Positions 10,001-17,872 of a stretch of 64,000 bases of DNA are shown piece by piece. Source of the stretch: Yeosuana marina (GTDB lineage Bacteria > Bacteroidota > Bacteroidia > Flavobacteriales > Flavobacteriaceae). A model generated the notes under the pieces. It was given only the letters and a program-made list of their open reading frames with translations. It made no database searches and had not been told where the DNA came from. Numbering within the stretch: position 1 is the stretch's first letter; each line of letters starts with the position of its first letter. The stretch spans positions 1 through 64,000 of the forward strand of contig NZ_JAAKGI010000007.1 in assembly GCF_011762485.1 (NCBI RefSeq). Reading direction: 5' to 3'. Position numbers and translations under genes: made by a program.

Positions 10001-10069
10001 TATGCTTTTGGAATTCTAATTTTATTACTCTTCTTTTTAAGAAAAAAATTATTCAATTTTTTCAAGTAA
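7019..10069 (+). CDS. Periplasmic TPR-CHAT protein (caspase-like domain) with C-terminal anchor
   Basis: The ATG at 7019 is preferred over an in-frame TTG at 7007 because it gives a clean signal peptide (ending NLGYSQ). Residues about 40-560 are helical TPR-type repeats. A CHAT domain occupies about 700-975, with the caspase-like pair in HLAMHS (His848) and LSACDTG (Cys891), followed by GEGVICLSRAF and SLWKVDD. A hydrophobic segment near the C-terminus (WFYAFGILILLLFFL) and a basic tail suggest inner-membrane anchoring with the TPR and CHAT parts in the periplasm. CHAT domains are clan CD protease relatives; the substrate here is unknown. The gene converges on and overlaps by 21 bp a TPR anti-sigma-like gene, and an ECF sigma gene follows. 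The three probably form one signalling module. Confidence 0.85.
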   Translation: MAFKYVVSFFILYFNLGYSQSFFQKDRLTILADSLHLQGFYDESILLRKEAINSNKDASRDYKLYLKAKYFHTNSCLLEDKSYNYHNPDKAITKKVHEQYLDSALQYSVKARDLYIQIKNPDRKFQYNIQNRIYHQTAYLGNWKYALEQAQLGYQFLKDTLSKKDKTFVDLIYDIGFIYSELGDYSRAVDNYKTSLDLYKSIIGENNTDVAQAYNNIAVEYRNLGLHNKELESLLKAKTIWETLNADTDKHFIYSCYGNLFYWYSYYGDFDKAEEYILKKEQLREEELVKKAGFIRNKEEIYEDKLHEWYDLMLHYSRKNDTLQTEFYAKNIIKTVQTDKKLLNFETSILSATLKFYASFIKEKNQEKALQLLDKAIAIQQNYNRTYYTNAFPFLLEKVDLLLKSKKTSEAELLLKQLDTVSKNQEILQKFKLSILKAKMAQQLNKTDEAQYNFDEAFQLLKNDDSNLEETTINNLKPLVSFAVIDGFLAMGDFYKEIFKEENKKPCLEKAMRRYLLASKIYNQLYLGEHYNKRLYTSYNAINERLLNVLETTSNENLLTEVINNIENNGSKLTWSKFVFNNQRQQLDLPDGLINKEDGIKSQLNFYQKALFNGKSISEDKITLWKNKIFELQNELSKIQDSIKQESKSYYQFNIMEFDITSFQEGLEDEEVVLKYVETETKLYSFLISNQTIKLQPTADKAKVYNNLKVCLNSLKNRRNDYQKSLNEFNDLFFNSMVYKKYKKLTIVPDGALHYFPFESLFLEKDMPATSYALSLLLYQEQKTIPSYFNEVKVGAFSASNVNSKLLKASDEVKEVANIFDGNMFLNASKTEFLKNANQFNILHLAMHSKINETHPEFSSLDFYGEEENQLFISELYNETFKANMVVLSACDTGNGFYENGEGVICLSRAFNYAGIPSTVMSLWKVDDESTEKIMISFYKHLNEGETKDDALKNAKLDYLKSTDDPLLKHPYYWAGFVLTGNTDALIENHHYWFYAFGILILLLFFLRKKLFNFFK

Positions 10070-10771
10070 TTGCTTTGTTTCTTTATTTTTAAAAGACTCT
10101 TTAGATTTAAGTAATAATTGCAATTGGAGCTTTGCATTTCTTAAATCTTTATTTTTCACATAAGCCAATGCCAAATACCAATGGGTTCTATTGGATAATC
10201 TGTCAGAATAGTTTAGGTGCTCTTTAAATTTTAAAATGGCATCATTTGTCTTTCCCAGGGCTAATAAAGCATTTCCCTCATAAAATAATAATTCAGAATT
10301 ATTAGTGTTTTTATAAGAGCTTTCAAATAAATTAAGAGCAGTTTCAAAGTTGTTTTCACTATAGGCAATAAAAGCATCATTCTGTAAACCAACATTAGTA
10401 TCTGATCTTACTATTGGAAAGGTTACATTTTTAGAGGGCTCAAAATAACTGCTAAAAAGAGCGTCTTCATTAATTGAATTATTAAAGATAAACGAAATAC
10501 AAATTATAACAGCAATAATGGCTGCTGATGCCATTAAAGGTTTTAACCATGTCTTTTTCTTATGCTTATTTGATAAAGCCTTGTCGTAAGATTGTAATTG
10601 TTTTTTAAAATTTTCGTTGTCTTGATGCTCTGTTACTTTTTTCAAATTCTTAATAAACTCTACTTCGCTTTTAAAATTCGAGTTTGTTTTATACAACGAA
10701 TTAAACTCATCAAGTTCCTTTTCGTTGAGCGTATTATTAAAATATTTTTCTATTAGCGGGTTATCAATCAT
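10049..10771 (-). CDS. TPR membrane protein, probable anti-sigma partner
   Basis: The 240-residue protein begins with a helical cytoplasmic part (NPLIEKYFNNTLNEKELDEF), has one membrane segment at about 77-95 (MASAAIIAVIICISFIF), and ends in a periplasmic TPR region (about 130-235, with YEGNALLALGKTNDAILKF). The N-terminal part resembles short anti-sigma segments found beside Bacteroidota ECF factors. Its ATG overlaps the end of the sigma gene by 4 bp, so the pair is translationally coupled. The 3' end overlaps the convergent TPR-CHAT gene by 21 bp. I infer that it holds the sigma factor inactive and senses through its periplasmic TPRs, perhaps with the CHAT protein. No zinc-binding anti-sigma motif is visible. 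Confidence 0.65.
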   Translation of the reverse strand: MIDNPLIEKYFNNTLNEKELDEFNSLYKTNSNFKSEVEFIKNLKKVTEHQDNENFKKQLQSYDKALSNKHKKKTWLKPLMASAAIIAVIICISFIFNNSINEDALFSSYFEPSKNVTFPIVRSDTNVGLQNDAFIAYSENNFETALNLFESSYKNTNNSELLFYEGNALLALGKTNDAILKFKEHLNYSDRLSNRTHWYLALAYVKNKDLRNAKLQLQLLLKSKESFKNKETKQLLEKIE

Positions 10772-11322
10772 TTCTTTGGGTATTTTCCTATCAGGTCTCT
10801 AAGAGTTTTTAAACATCGTGATTTTTGACTTCTCACGACAGCCTCACTTTCGTAACCTTCTAAAGTTGCTATTTCTTCATTAGTTAGTCCTCTGTAAAAA
10901 CTTAATGTTAACATTTGCTGGCAACTTTTTCCTAATTGTTTAAAATAATACTGAAGAATTAGCTGTTCTTCTGTTAATTCATTTTCAATTTCAATCTGAA
11001 TTTCATCATAAACATCATTGACTTTATAGATTGCTGAATCAAAATTTGTTCTCAAAGAATTTTCTTTAATCTTTTTATATATAAGATGTTTTCCAATTCC
11101 AAATAAATAGGTTTTTAAGGTACATTTTATATCATAAAGTTTGCCTGATATAGCATGTTTTCTCAATGAAATAAATGCCTCTTGATAAATATCAATAGAA
11201 TCCATTTCAGCGATGTAATACTGTTTAGCAAAGTTCAAAAAAGCATTCCTATTGGTGTTATAGAGCTCTTTTATTAAAAAATGATTTTCAGTTTTTAAGG
11301 CATCAACATAATGTTGTTCCAT
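10768..11322 (-). CDS. ECF-type RNA polymerase sigma factor
   Basis: The protein has 184 residues with sigma region 2 in the N-terminal half (YYIAEMDSIDIYQEAFISL, then a helix ending in TYLFGIGKHLIYK) and region 4 in the C-terminal half (CQQMLTLSFYRGLTNEEIA followed by the recognition helix with VVRSQKSRCLKTL). That length and layout fit ECF sigma-70 proteins. It is the first gene of a two-gene minus-strand unit with the TPR membrane protein. A TAACATTG sequence, resembling the Bacteroidota -7 box, sits about 25 bp before its start, and a similar TATCATTG sits about 28 bp before the CHAT gene, which may mean shared control. The family is clear; its targets are inferred. Confidence 0.85.
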   Translation of the reverse strand: MEQHYVDALKTENHFLIKELYNTNRNAFLNFAKQYYIAEMDSIDIYQEAFISLRKHAISGKLYDIKCTLKTYLFGIGKHLIYKKIKENSLRTNFDSAIYKVNDVYDEIQIEIENELTEEQLILQYYFKQLGKSCQQMLTLSFYRGLTNEEIATLEGYESEAVVRSQKSRCLKTLRDLIGKYPKK

Positions 11323-11644
11323 TGAAATTTGGGGATTTTTTTAAAGCAATGTTAACATTACATTTTTTTCTACCACTAAATATAAATCATTCTAATTCAA
11401 AACAAAAATTGAAAATTATTTTATTGACTTTTTTTAATACGTATTAGATGGACTTATCACAATTTATAACAAGGTTTACATTTTATTACAGCTCCTAGAT
11501 ATGATAATGAATTAGCGGATTTTGTTAAATATAAAACGTTAGATTTTTATAAAAAAGGTTTTAATGAAAAAGATGCCATATTAAAATACTAGAAAAAAGT
11601 ATGCTACGAGATCTTATGCCTTTTGTTATTTACTTGATAAATTA
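11323..11644. other. Intergenic region with a decayed ORF fragment
   Basis: This divergent spacer lies between the ECF sigma gene and the HTCS. It contains a 12-bp palindrome AATGTTAACATT at 11348-11359 close to the sigma start, possibly an operator but with no second copy. The right half holds the coding remnant listed separately. Confidence 0.5.
11470..11642 (+). pseudogene. Frameshifted remnant of an unknown protein
   Basis: From 11470 the frame reads QGLHFITAPRYDNELADF, continues through KGFNEKDAILKY and stops at 11590-11592. Shifting one frame restores protein-like sequence KKYATRSYAFCYLLDKLM up to the HTCS start. There is no start codon at its head. The composition looks coding, so I read it as the eroded 3' end of a lost gene. 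The family is not recognised. Confidence 0.35.
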
Positions 11645-14600
11645 ATGATTCTAATTAGCTTCAATACTAAAAATATTAAATTTTATTTGTTAAGGATAAC
11701 ATTTTTATCTAGTAGTTTTTTAGTTTCCCAAAACCAAGTTTCCTTTAGACAGCTATCCATAAAGGAAGGATTATCACAAAATTCTGCAATTTCAATAACC
11801 CAAGATCAAACTGGCTTTTTATGGATCGCAACACAAGATGGGCTAAATAAGTATGATGGAAGACGATTTACTATTTATCCTTTTGATTTTTTAGACATAA
11901 CAAAGTCAAATTATAGTAATCTAGGAAAAGTTTATACCGATAGAAACGGAAATGTATGGATTATTCCTACAAATAAAATACTTCATAAATATGATAGTAC
12001 CTCCGATACTTTTAAACCCATTTCTGATATAAAAGATGTAAGCATTTTATATCAGGATGAAGATTATAATTATTGGGTAGGCACATACAACAAAGGACTT
12101 TATCTATTAGATTCAGCTACTTTTAAATCAAAACTTGTTTTAAAAGCAAAAGAAATTAATGGCCCCATTTATGAAATAAACCAAAGAAAAGATGGTACAA
12201 TTATATTAACTACCAATAAGAAAATTATTGAACTTAATCCTCAATCATTAAAAGCCACTCAGAAGTATCCGAAAACTAAATACGGAGAAGCAATTAATGA
12301 AAATTTTAGTGCAGTCGTAATTGATAATTCAGAAAGACAATGGTTTGGAACCTATGGTAATGGCCTATATTTTAAAGATAAGAAAGATGAATTTTTTCAT
12401 AGGATATCAGAGCTTTTATTTTTAAATACCTTACCTGAGGATCTTAATATTATAGCACTGCATATTGATAGTAAAGAAAGGTTGTGGATAGCCACCTATG
12501 GAAACGGATTGTATTTGGTTAATTTAAAAAACTTTAAAATAACTCATTTTACCCCCGAAAAACATGACCCCAGAGCTCTACATTATAATGATATTCTAAG
12601 TATTTATGAAGACTATTCTGGAACGTTATGGTTCGGCTCTGATGGTGCTGGACTTAGCTATTATGATGAATATTTAGAGAAATTTAATTCCTATACAAGC
12701 TTTCAGATCCCGTATGGCATAAACATTGACGTAATTAGAGCAATAACAGTAAGTGATAATGGTAATATATGGCTGGGGACTTCTGGAAAAGGATTAACAC
12801 AATATGAACCAGCGATAAATAGTTGGAGAACATTTAATACCGAAAGTACTACAAATAATACTATTTCTTCTGATAGGATTATGAGTCTATTAATAGATCA
12901 TGAAAATGAACTATGGATAGGGACACAGGAAGGAGGGCTTAATATACTTGATCAAAAAGGGCATATTAAAAAATACTCAAATACATCTAAAATCTCTTTA
13001 TCTGCCACTACAATTTGGTGCATTTTTAAAGGGAGTGACAATAAATATTGGTTAGGCACTCGAGAGCATGGGCTAATTCAATTTGATAAAAGGAGAGGTG
13101 AAATCAAGCGATACACCACTAATGATAATTTATCTAGTAATAATATTAGAGTAATTACTCAAAGTGATTCCAATCATTTATGGCTTGGAACAGAAGAAGA
13201 TGGTATTGTATTATTTGATATTTTAAATGAAACTTTTACATCGTTTAAATCATATCCTAAAAAAAATTCTTTATCAAACAACAAAGTAAAATCATTGTAT
13301 TATGACCCCAGCGGGATATTATGGGTTGGCACTAAAGGCGGTGGCTTAAATAAGCTTGATATTAAAAAGAATTATTTTCATAACTACACCACAAAAGACG
13401 GACTTGCTAACGACGTTATTTACGGTATTCTACCAGATAAAAAAGGGAATTTATGGTTAAGTTCTAACAAAGGAATTTCGAAGTTCACGCCTGAAAACAC
13501 TTTAGGTAAAACTCCTAGCATTGTAAACTATAACAATTATGATGGTTTAGCTACAGAATTCAATACTGGAGCATATTTTTCTGATTCAAAAGGGAATCTC
13601 TATTTTGGTGGATTGGATGGTTTTTATTGGTTTCAGCCAGATCATATTGCGGAAAACAAAATTCTTCCTAAAACAACTATTACAGGTTTTGAAGTATTTG
13701 GTAAATCGCAAGTATTAAAACAAGGCACTAAATTAGATTACAATCAAAATACTTTATCCTTTATTTTTTCCAGTTTGCAATATTCAATGCCTGAAAAGAA
13801 TATGTATCAATACAAATTATCAAACTATGATAATGATTGGGTGCATGCAGGAAATAATAATTTTGCACGTTATACTCAAATTCCGCCAGGAGATTATGAG
13901 TTTCAAGTAAAATCTAGTAATTATGATGGTCTTTGGAATAAAATTCCTGAAACATTTAAATTCTCAATAGCATCACCTTGGTACTTAACCAACTTGGCTA
14001 AAGTTGTTTATTTGCTTTTAATACTAGCCATAATTTTTGGTATATATTCTTATTTAAAATGGCTTTGGAGGATGCAACTAGACTTAAAACTAAAGGAAGA
14101 AGAAGCTGAACGGTTTAGAAAACTCAATGACTTTAAATCAAAATTATATGCTGATATTTCCCATGAATTTAGAACGCCACTAACACTTATTTCAGGGCCT
14201 ATTGATTCAAAGTTAGGTGAAGGTAACATATCGGATTCCGATTACGCCAATTTCTCCATGATTAAGCGTAATACTAATAGATTACTATCTCTGGTAGATC
14301 AATTACTAGACTTGGCTAAACTCGATAAAGGAAAATTAAAATTAAAGATTACAAAAGGAAACCTAGGTTTGTTTTTGCATACTATTGTCTCCTCATTCGA
14401 CTACAAAGCAGACATAAAAAAAATTAATTACAATATTAGTATAGAGCCTATCACAAATGCTTGGTATGATGAAGATGTTATTGAAAAGATTTTAACTAAT
14501 ATACTTTCCAATGCATTTAAATATTGTCCAGAACAAGGTATGTGTTATTTAAGTGTGACTAAAGGTGAGAATAACATAATAATCAGTTCAAAAAATACTG

Positions 14601-15673
14601 CAGAAAATCTTTCAGAGTTACAAATAGAAAAACTCTTTACTAGATTTTATCAAAAAGACGAATATGCCGAGGGTGCAGGAGTTGGACTTTCTTTAGTAAA
14701 AAAACTGGTTCAATTATGCCATGGTGAAATAAGTGCAAATCTTGAAAATGAAAATACCATTCAATTTCTCATAACGTTGCCAATAGATAAAGCATCTTTC
14801 AATAAAAATTATATAATTGAACCATCGATTAATCAAGAAACAATAAGGAATAGTATATCTAATAACATAGATACTTCACCAGATGTTTTTTTAGAAACAA
14901 AAGTGGACAATGAACTTCCGATATTATTGTTGGTAGAAGATCATGTTGAAATACGTCAATTCATAAAATTGGCATTAAAACATAAATACAAGATTTTTGA
15001 GGCAGAAAACGGCATAAAAGGAATAAAGGTAGCACTTGAAATAGTACCCGACATTATAATTTCTGATATTAGAATGCCCAAATGTAGTGGCATTGAGCTT
15101 TGTAATACTTTAAAAAATGACGAACGTACAAGTCATATTCCTATTATTTTATTAACGGCTGGTATAGGTGAAGAAAATGAGCTAAAAGGATTACAATCAG
15201 GAGCTGATGATTTTATTATAAAACCTTTCAAATTAAGAATTCTTGAAAAAAGAATAGCAAACCTTATTGAAGTTAGAAAAGCACTTCGAAATCGATACAG
15301 TCAGGAGTTAATCCTAAAGGCGAAAGATATTTCAATTACCCCAACAGATGAAGTGTTTTTAAATAAAGTTCAGCAAATATTAGATAAGAGCTTGTCTAAC
15401 CCAGATTTTAATACTGAATATTTCAGTAAAGAGGTTGCTATGAGCAGAATGCAACTGCATAGAAAATTATTAGTCTATACAGGTTTATCTACTTCGGCAT
15501 TTATAAGGTCACAAAGATTAAAACAAGCACTCCATATTTTGAATACTTCTGATGCTACAATAAATGAAGTAGCCTATATGGTTGGTTTTAATACACCTTC
15601 ATATTTTATTAAATGTTTTAAGGAAACTTATAACAACACACCTGCAGAATATCTGCAATCCCTTATAAAATAA
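11645..15673 (+). CDS. Hybrid two-component system regulator (HTCS) 1
   Basis: The 1342-residue one-protein phosphorelay has an N-terminal signal or anchor, then a periplasmic two-component-regulator propeller (about 35-690, repeated LW-[IV]-GT motifs), a Y_Y_Y domain (about 700-770), a membrane segment (about 785-804), a HisKA domain with phospho-acceptor His840 in SHEFRTPL, an HATPase (NAFKY and GVGLSLV), a receiver with Asp1141 in SDIRMP, and a C-terminal AraC-type DNA-binding domain. HTCS proteins usually sense sugars in the periplasm and switch on neighbouring polysaccharide loci. Here no Sus genes follow. The downstream same-strand genes for secreted proteins are the likely target, and a 21-bp-spaced direct repeat precedes them. 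The ligand is unknown. Confidence 0.93.
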   Translation: MILISFNTKNIKFYLLRITFLSSSFLVSQNQVSFRQLSIKEGLSQNSAISITQDQTGFLWIATQDGLNKYDGRRFTIYPFDFLDITKSNYSNLGKVYTDRNGNVWIIPTNKILHKYDSTSDTFKPISDIKDVSILYQDEDYNYWVGTYNKGLYLLDSATFKSKLVLKAKEINGPIYEINQRKDGTIILTTNKKIIELNPQSLKATQKYPKTKYGEAINENFSAVVIDNSERQWFGTYGNGLYFKDKKDEFFHRISELLFLNTLPEDLNIIALHIDSKERLWIATYGNGLYLVNLKNFKITHFTPEKHDPRALHYNDILSIYEDYSGTLWFGSDGAGLSYYDEYLEKFNSYTSFQIPYGINIDVIRAITVSDNGNIWLGTSGKGLTQYEPAINSWRTFNTESTTNNTISSDRIMSLLIDHENELWIGTQEGGLNILDQKGHIKKYSNTSKISLSATTIWCIFKGSDNKYWLGTREHGLIQFDKRRGEIKRYTTNDNLSSNNIRVITQSDSNHLWLGTEEDGIVLFDILNETFTSFKSYPKKNSLSNNKVKSLYYDPSGILWVGTKGGGLNKLDIKKNYFHNYTTKDGLANDVIYGILPDKKGNLWLSSNKGISKFTPENTLGKTPSIVNYNNYDGLATEFNTGAYFSDSKGNLYFGGLDGFYWFQPDHIAENKILPKTTITGFEVFGKSQVLKQGTKLDYNQNTLSFIFSSLQYSMPEKNMYQYKLSNYDNDWVHAGNNNFARYTQIPPGDYEFQVKSSNYDGLWNKIPETFKFSIASPWYLTNLAKVVYLLLILAIIFGIYSYLKWLWRMQLDLKLKEEEAERFRKLNDFKSKLYADISHEFRTPLTLISGPIDSKLGEGNISDSDYANFSMIKRNTNRLLSLVDQLLDLAKLDKGKLKLKITKGNLGLFLHTIVSSFDYKADIKKINYNISIEPITNAWYDEDVIEKILTNILSNAFKYCPEQGMCYLSVTKGENNIIISSKNTAENLSELQIEKLFTRFYQKDEYAEGAGVGLSLVKKLVQLCHGEISANLENENTIQFLITLPIDKASFNKNYIIEPSINQETIRNSISNNIDTSPDVFLETKVDNELPILLLVEDHVEIRQFIKLALKHKYKIFEAENGIKGIKVALEIVPDIIISDIRMPKCSGIELCNTLKNDERTSHIPIILLTAGIGEENELKGLQSGADDFIIKPFKLRILEKRIANLIEVRKALRNRYSQELILKAKDISITPTDEVFLNKVQQILDKSLSNPDFNTEYFSKEVAMSRMQLHRKLLVYTGLSTSAFIRSQRLKQALHILNTSDATINEVAYMVGFNTPSYFIKCFKETYNNTPAEYLQSLIK

Positions 15674-15687
15674 GGGTTTACAAAGTC

Positions 15688-15753
15688 TGTTACATATCTT
15701 CCATACATTGTTACATACGTGGTATTCACTTTGAATGCTTTCGGATAGTTTTG
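15688..15753 (+). promoter_or_regulatory. Promoter with two 21-bp-spaced TGTTACATA sites, candidate HTCS 1 operator
   Basis: TGTTACATA occurs at 15688-15696 and again at 15709-15717, starts exactly 21 bp apart, placing both on the same face of the helix. A -7-like box TAGTTTTG (consensus TAnnTTTG) lies at 15746-15753, 20 bp before the ATG at 15773. There is no well-spaced -33 TTG, which fits a promoter that depends on an activator. The sites lie between the HTCS gene and the genes it probably controls, and AraC-type proteins often bind direct repeats with this spacing. The assignment is inferred. Confidence 0.55.
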
Positions 15754-15772
15754 GGTTATTAATAAAATAACT

Positions 15773-16186
15773 ATGAACAAAAACTTATTAAAATCGAAAG
15801 CAGGTTACTTGTTCCTCTTATTGTTGTTTAATGTCTGTTTTTTTAACGCACAGACAAGGAGCACTAAAGAAACCAAGGTTGTCTTAATAGTGAGTCAAAA
15901 AACAAACGAGATTTCAGGATTGGAATTGTTTGAAACACAAAATTCCGAAAATACACTTCCTAAAAAGTATCCAGGCAATAAATTTTATTTAGGGATACTT
16001 AAAGGAAATTATGAACTAGATAAAAACGCAGTCCAACCTAAAAGCGGAGCTATCATTACTATTTATACTGATAAACAACTTTTTTCTGAGGATCAGTTTT
16101 CGCTTAAAGAAAGTATAAATTTTGGCAGTATCAAGACAAAAGTGGTATCTAGAAATAAAGGTGAATTAATTTTAAAAACGTTATAA
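15773..16186 (+). CDS. Small secreted protein of unknown function
   Basis: The 137-residue protein has a signal peptide ending in the flavobacterial FFNAQ motif and a mature part of about 105 residues rich in beta-prone segments. I do not recognise the family. It is the first gene of the set that follows the HTCS 1 promoter and is 1 bp from the next gene, an OmpA-family protein, so the two are very likely co-transcribed. No lipobox and no cysteine pairs for disulfides are present in the mature part. Confidence 0.7.
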   Translation: MNKNLLKSKAGYLFLLLLFNVCFFNAQTRSTKETKVVLIVSQKTNEISGLELFETQNSENTLPKKYPGNKFYLGILKGNYELDKNAVQPKSGAIITIYTDKQLFSEDQFSLKESINFGSIKTKVVSRNKGELILKTL

Positions 16187-16187
16187 A

Positions 16188-17504
16188 ATGAAAAATGTAA
16201 AAATCTTATTTGTATTGCTAATTCTATTGGTATTTACACAAACAAGTCATGCCCAATTTCTAAAAAAATTAAAAAATCGCGCAGAAGAAGCCGCCAAGGA
16301 AGCAGTAATTAGAAAATCTGAAGATAAGGTGAACCGCGAAACCGAAAGAGCCATGGATACCATTTTAGATGGTAATAAAGGAAGTAAAAAGAAAAACAAA
16401 AAGAAGAAATCATCTAAAAATGATGAAAGTGATTCTGACGAAATATACAAACAAGACGAATCTGATAACAATGATACCAAAGAAAATGGGTTTGGAGTCT
16501 ATAGCAATTTCACCTTCGTTCCTGGAAACAAACTTTTGTTTTATGACGACTTTGCAGCTGATGCGATAGGAGATTTTCCTGCAAATTGGGAAACGGGTGG
16601 CTCTGGTGAAGTTGTAACCACCAATACATCCGAAAGCAAATGGCTCTCCATGGTAAGACGATCTGGATACATGCCAACGATAGAAAACAAACTTCCTGAA
16701 AACTATACTATAGAATTTGATTTGGCCAACAATGGTTATGGTAGTGGCAAACCTAACAGCAAACTGTTTTTCGCATTCTTAACTAAGAAAGCATACAGTA
16801 TGGGAGCAGGAGGTTCCGTGGCAGATATCGAAATCTTGCTTTCCAATAATGGTTTTAAAGTAAGCAATGTTGAAAATTTTGGAGGAGAAGTTGAAGTAAA
16901 AATTGGTAGCCGTATAGATAGAGAAATGACAGATTATTTAAATAATACGGTTCATATTTCGATTGCAGTGAACAAAAAAAGGCTTCGAATGTGGGTAAAT
17001 GAGGAAAAAATGGTGGACTCTCCAAATTTATTACAGGCCAACATTGGCAAGTATTTTATTATACAAGCAATGGATGTCCTGCCTGAAAAAGGACATTTTG
17101 TAGGTATATCGAACTTCAAAATTGCAGAGTCTACTGAAGACTTACGTTCACTTCTTATTAAAAATGGAAAATTTAGTACTACAGGAATCTATTTTGATAC
17201 CGCTGCATCAACTGTAAAAAAGGAATCCTACGGAATATTATTAGACATCGCAAATATGCTTCGCGATAATGACGATATCAACTTACAAATTATTGGCCAT
17301 ACTGATAATCAAGGAGCAGAAGATTATAATCAAACACTTTCCGAAAAAAGAGCAGCAGCAGTAAAGGAGCTACTTGTTGAAGAATTTGGGATACGTGAAG
17401 ATAGATTACAATTTATGGGTAAAGGCGAAACAGAAGCTTTAGATGATAATACCACTGAAAAAGGTAGAGCAAATAATAGAAGAGTAGAATTCATTAAGAT
17501 TTAA
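16188..17504 (+). CDS. OmpA-family peptidoglycan-binding protein
   Basis: The protein has 438 residues. After a signal peptide (ending SHAQF) comes a highly charged Lys/Asp/Ser-rich linker (about 30-90). A beta-sandwich-like domain follows (about 105-315, beginning KLLFYDDFAADAIGDFPANW), similar to those found before OmpA domains in Bacteroidota. The C-terminal OmpA domain (about 325-438) shows YFDTAAS, IGHTDNQG and NNRRVEF. It would sit in the periplasm or outer membrane and bind peptidoglycan. It is the second gene of the unit and is followed 11 bp later by a small membrane protein gene. Confidence 0.85.
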   Translation: MKNVKILFVLLILLVFTQTSHAQFLKKLKNRAEEAAKEAVIRKSEDKVNRETERAMDTILDGNKGSKKKNKKKKSSKNDESDSDEIYKQDESDNNDTKENGFGVYSNFTFVPGNKLLFYDDFAADAIGDFPANWETGGSGEVVTTNTSESKWLSMVRRSGYMPTIENKLPENYTIEFDLANNGYGSGKPNSKLFFAFLTKKAYSMGAGGSVADIEILLSNNGFKVSNVENFGGEVEVKIGSRIDREMTDYLNNTVHISIAVNKKRLRMWVNEEKMVDSPNLLQANIGKYFIIQAMDVLPEKGHFVGISNFKIAESTEDLRSLLIKNGKFSTTGIYFDTAASTVKKESYGILLDIANMLRDNDDINLQIIGHTDNQGAEDYNQTLSEKRAAAVKELLVEEFGIREDRLQFMGKGETEALDDNTTEKGRANNRRVEFIKI

Positions 17505-17515
17505 CACTAGTAAAA

Positions 17516-17860
17516 ATGGAAACAACAGAAAATAAAACTGCAGTAGTTAGCGAAGGTAAAAATATAGCCATTATAGCCTATATCACCTTCATAGGATTAA
17601 TCATCGCATTTGTGATGAACAATGAAAAAAAAGAACCTTTCGCGTCCTATCATATTAAACAATCTTTGGGGTTGGCGCTTACAGGATTAGCATTAGGGGT
17701 TATTGGCATGATCCCCATTTTAGGTTGGATAATAAACATCATAGGCATTTTTGTGCTCCTCTATATGTGGATTATGGGATTAATGAATGCCATTAATGGT
17801 AAAGAAAAGGCAGTGCCTTTTTTAGGAGAGAAATATAAAGAATGGTTTAAAAATATTTAA
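17516..17860 (+). CDS. Small membrane protein, DUF4870/Tic20-like
   Basis: The 114-residue protein has three or four hydrophobic helices (about 17-34, 48-66, 68-88) and the features SYHIKQSLG and GKEKAVPFLGEKYKEWF, typical of DUF4870-like small inner-membrane proteins. No biochemical role is known to me for this group. It is embedded among genes for exported proteins with 11- and 12-bp gaps on either side, so it belongs to the same transcription unit. The N-terminal 15 residues are polar and probably cytoplasmic. Confidence 0.75.
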   Translation: METTENKTAVVSEGKNIAIIAYITFIGLIIAFVMNNEKKEPFASYHIKQSLGLALTGLALGVIGMIPILGWIINIIGIFVLLYMWIMGLMNAINGKEKAVPFLGEKYKEWFKNI

Positions 17861-17872
17861 AACTTAAAAATT

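Noticed and set aside
7019..10069. CHAT protein as part of an antiphage defence system
   Set aside because: Defence-type CHAT proteins are cytoplasmic. This one has a signal peptide and a membrane anchor and is linked to a sigma/anti-sigma pair, so an envelope signalling role is more likely.
11348..11359. AATGTTAACATT palindrome as a sigma-gene operator
   Set aside because: There is only one copy in a spacer and the same word occurs by chance in coding sequence near 10907; support is too weak.
15673..17860. HTCS 1 controlling a classical polysaccharide locus
   Set aside because: No SusC, SusD, glycoside hydrolase or lyase motif is found in the following 14 kb.
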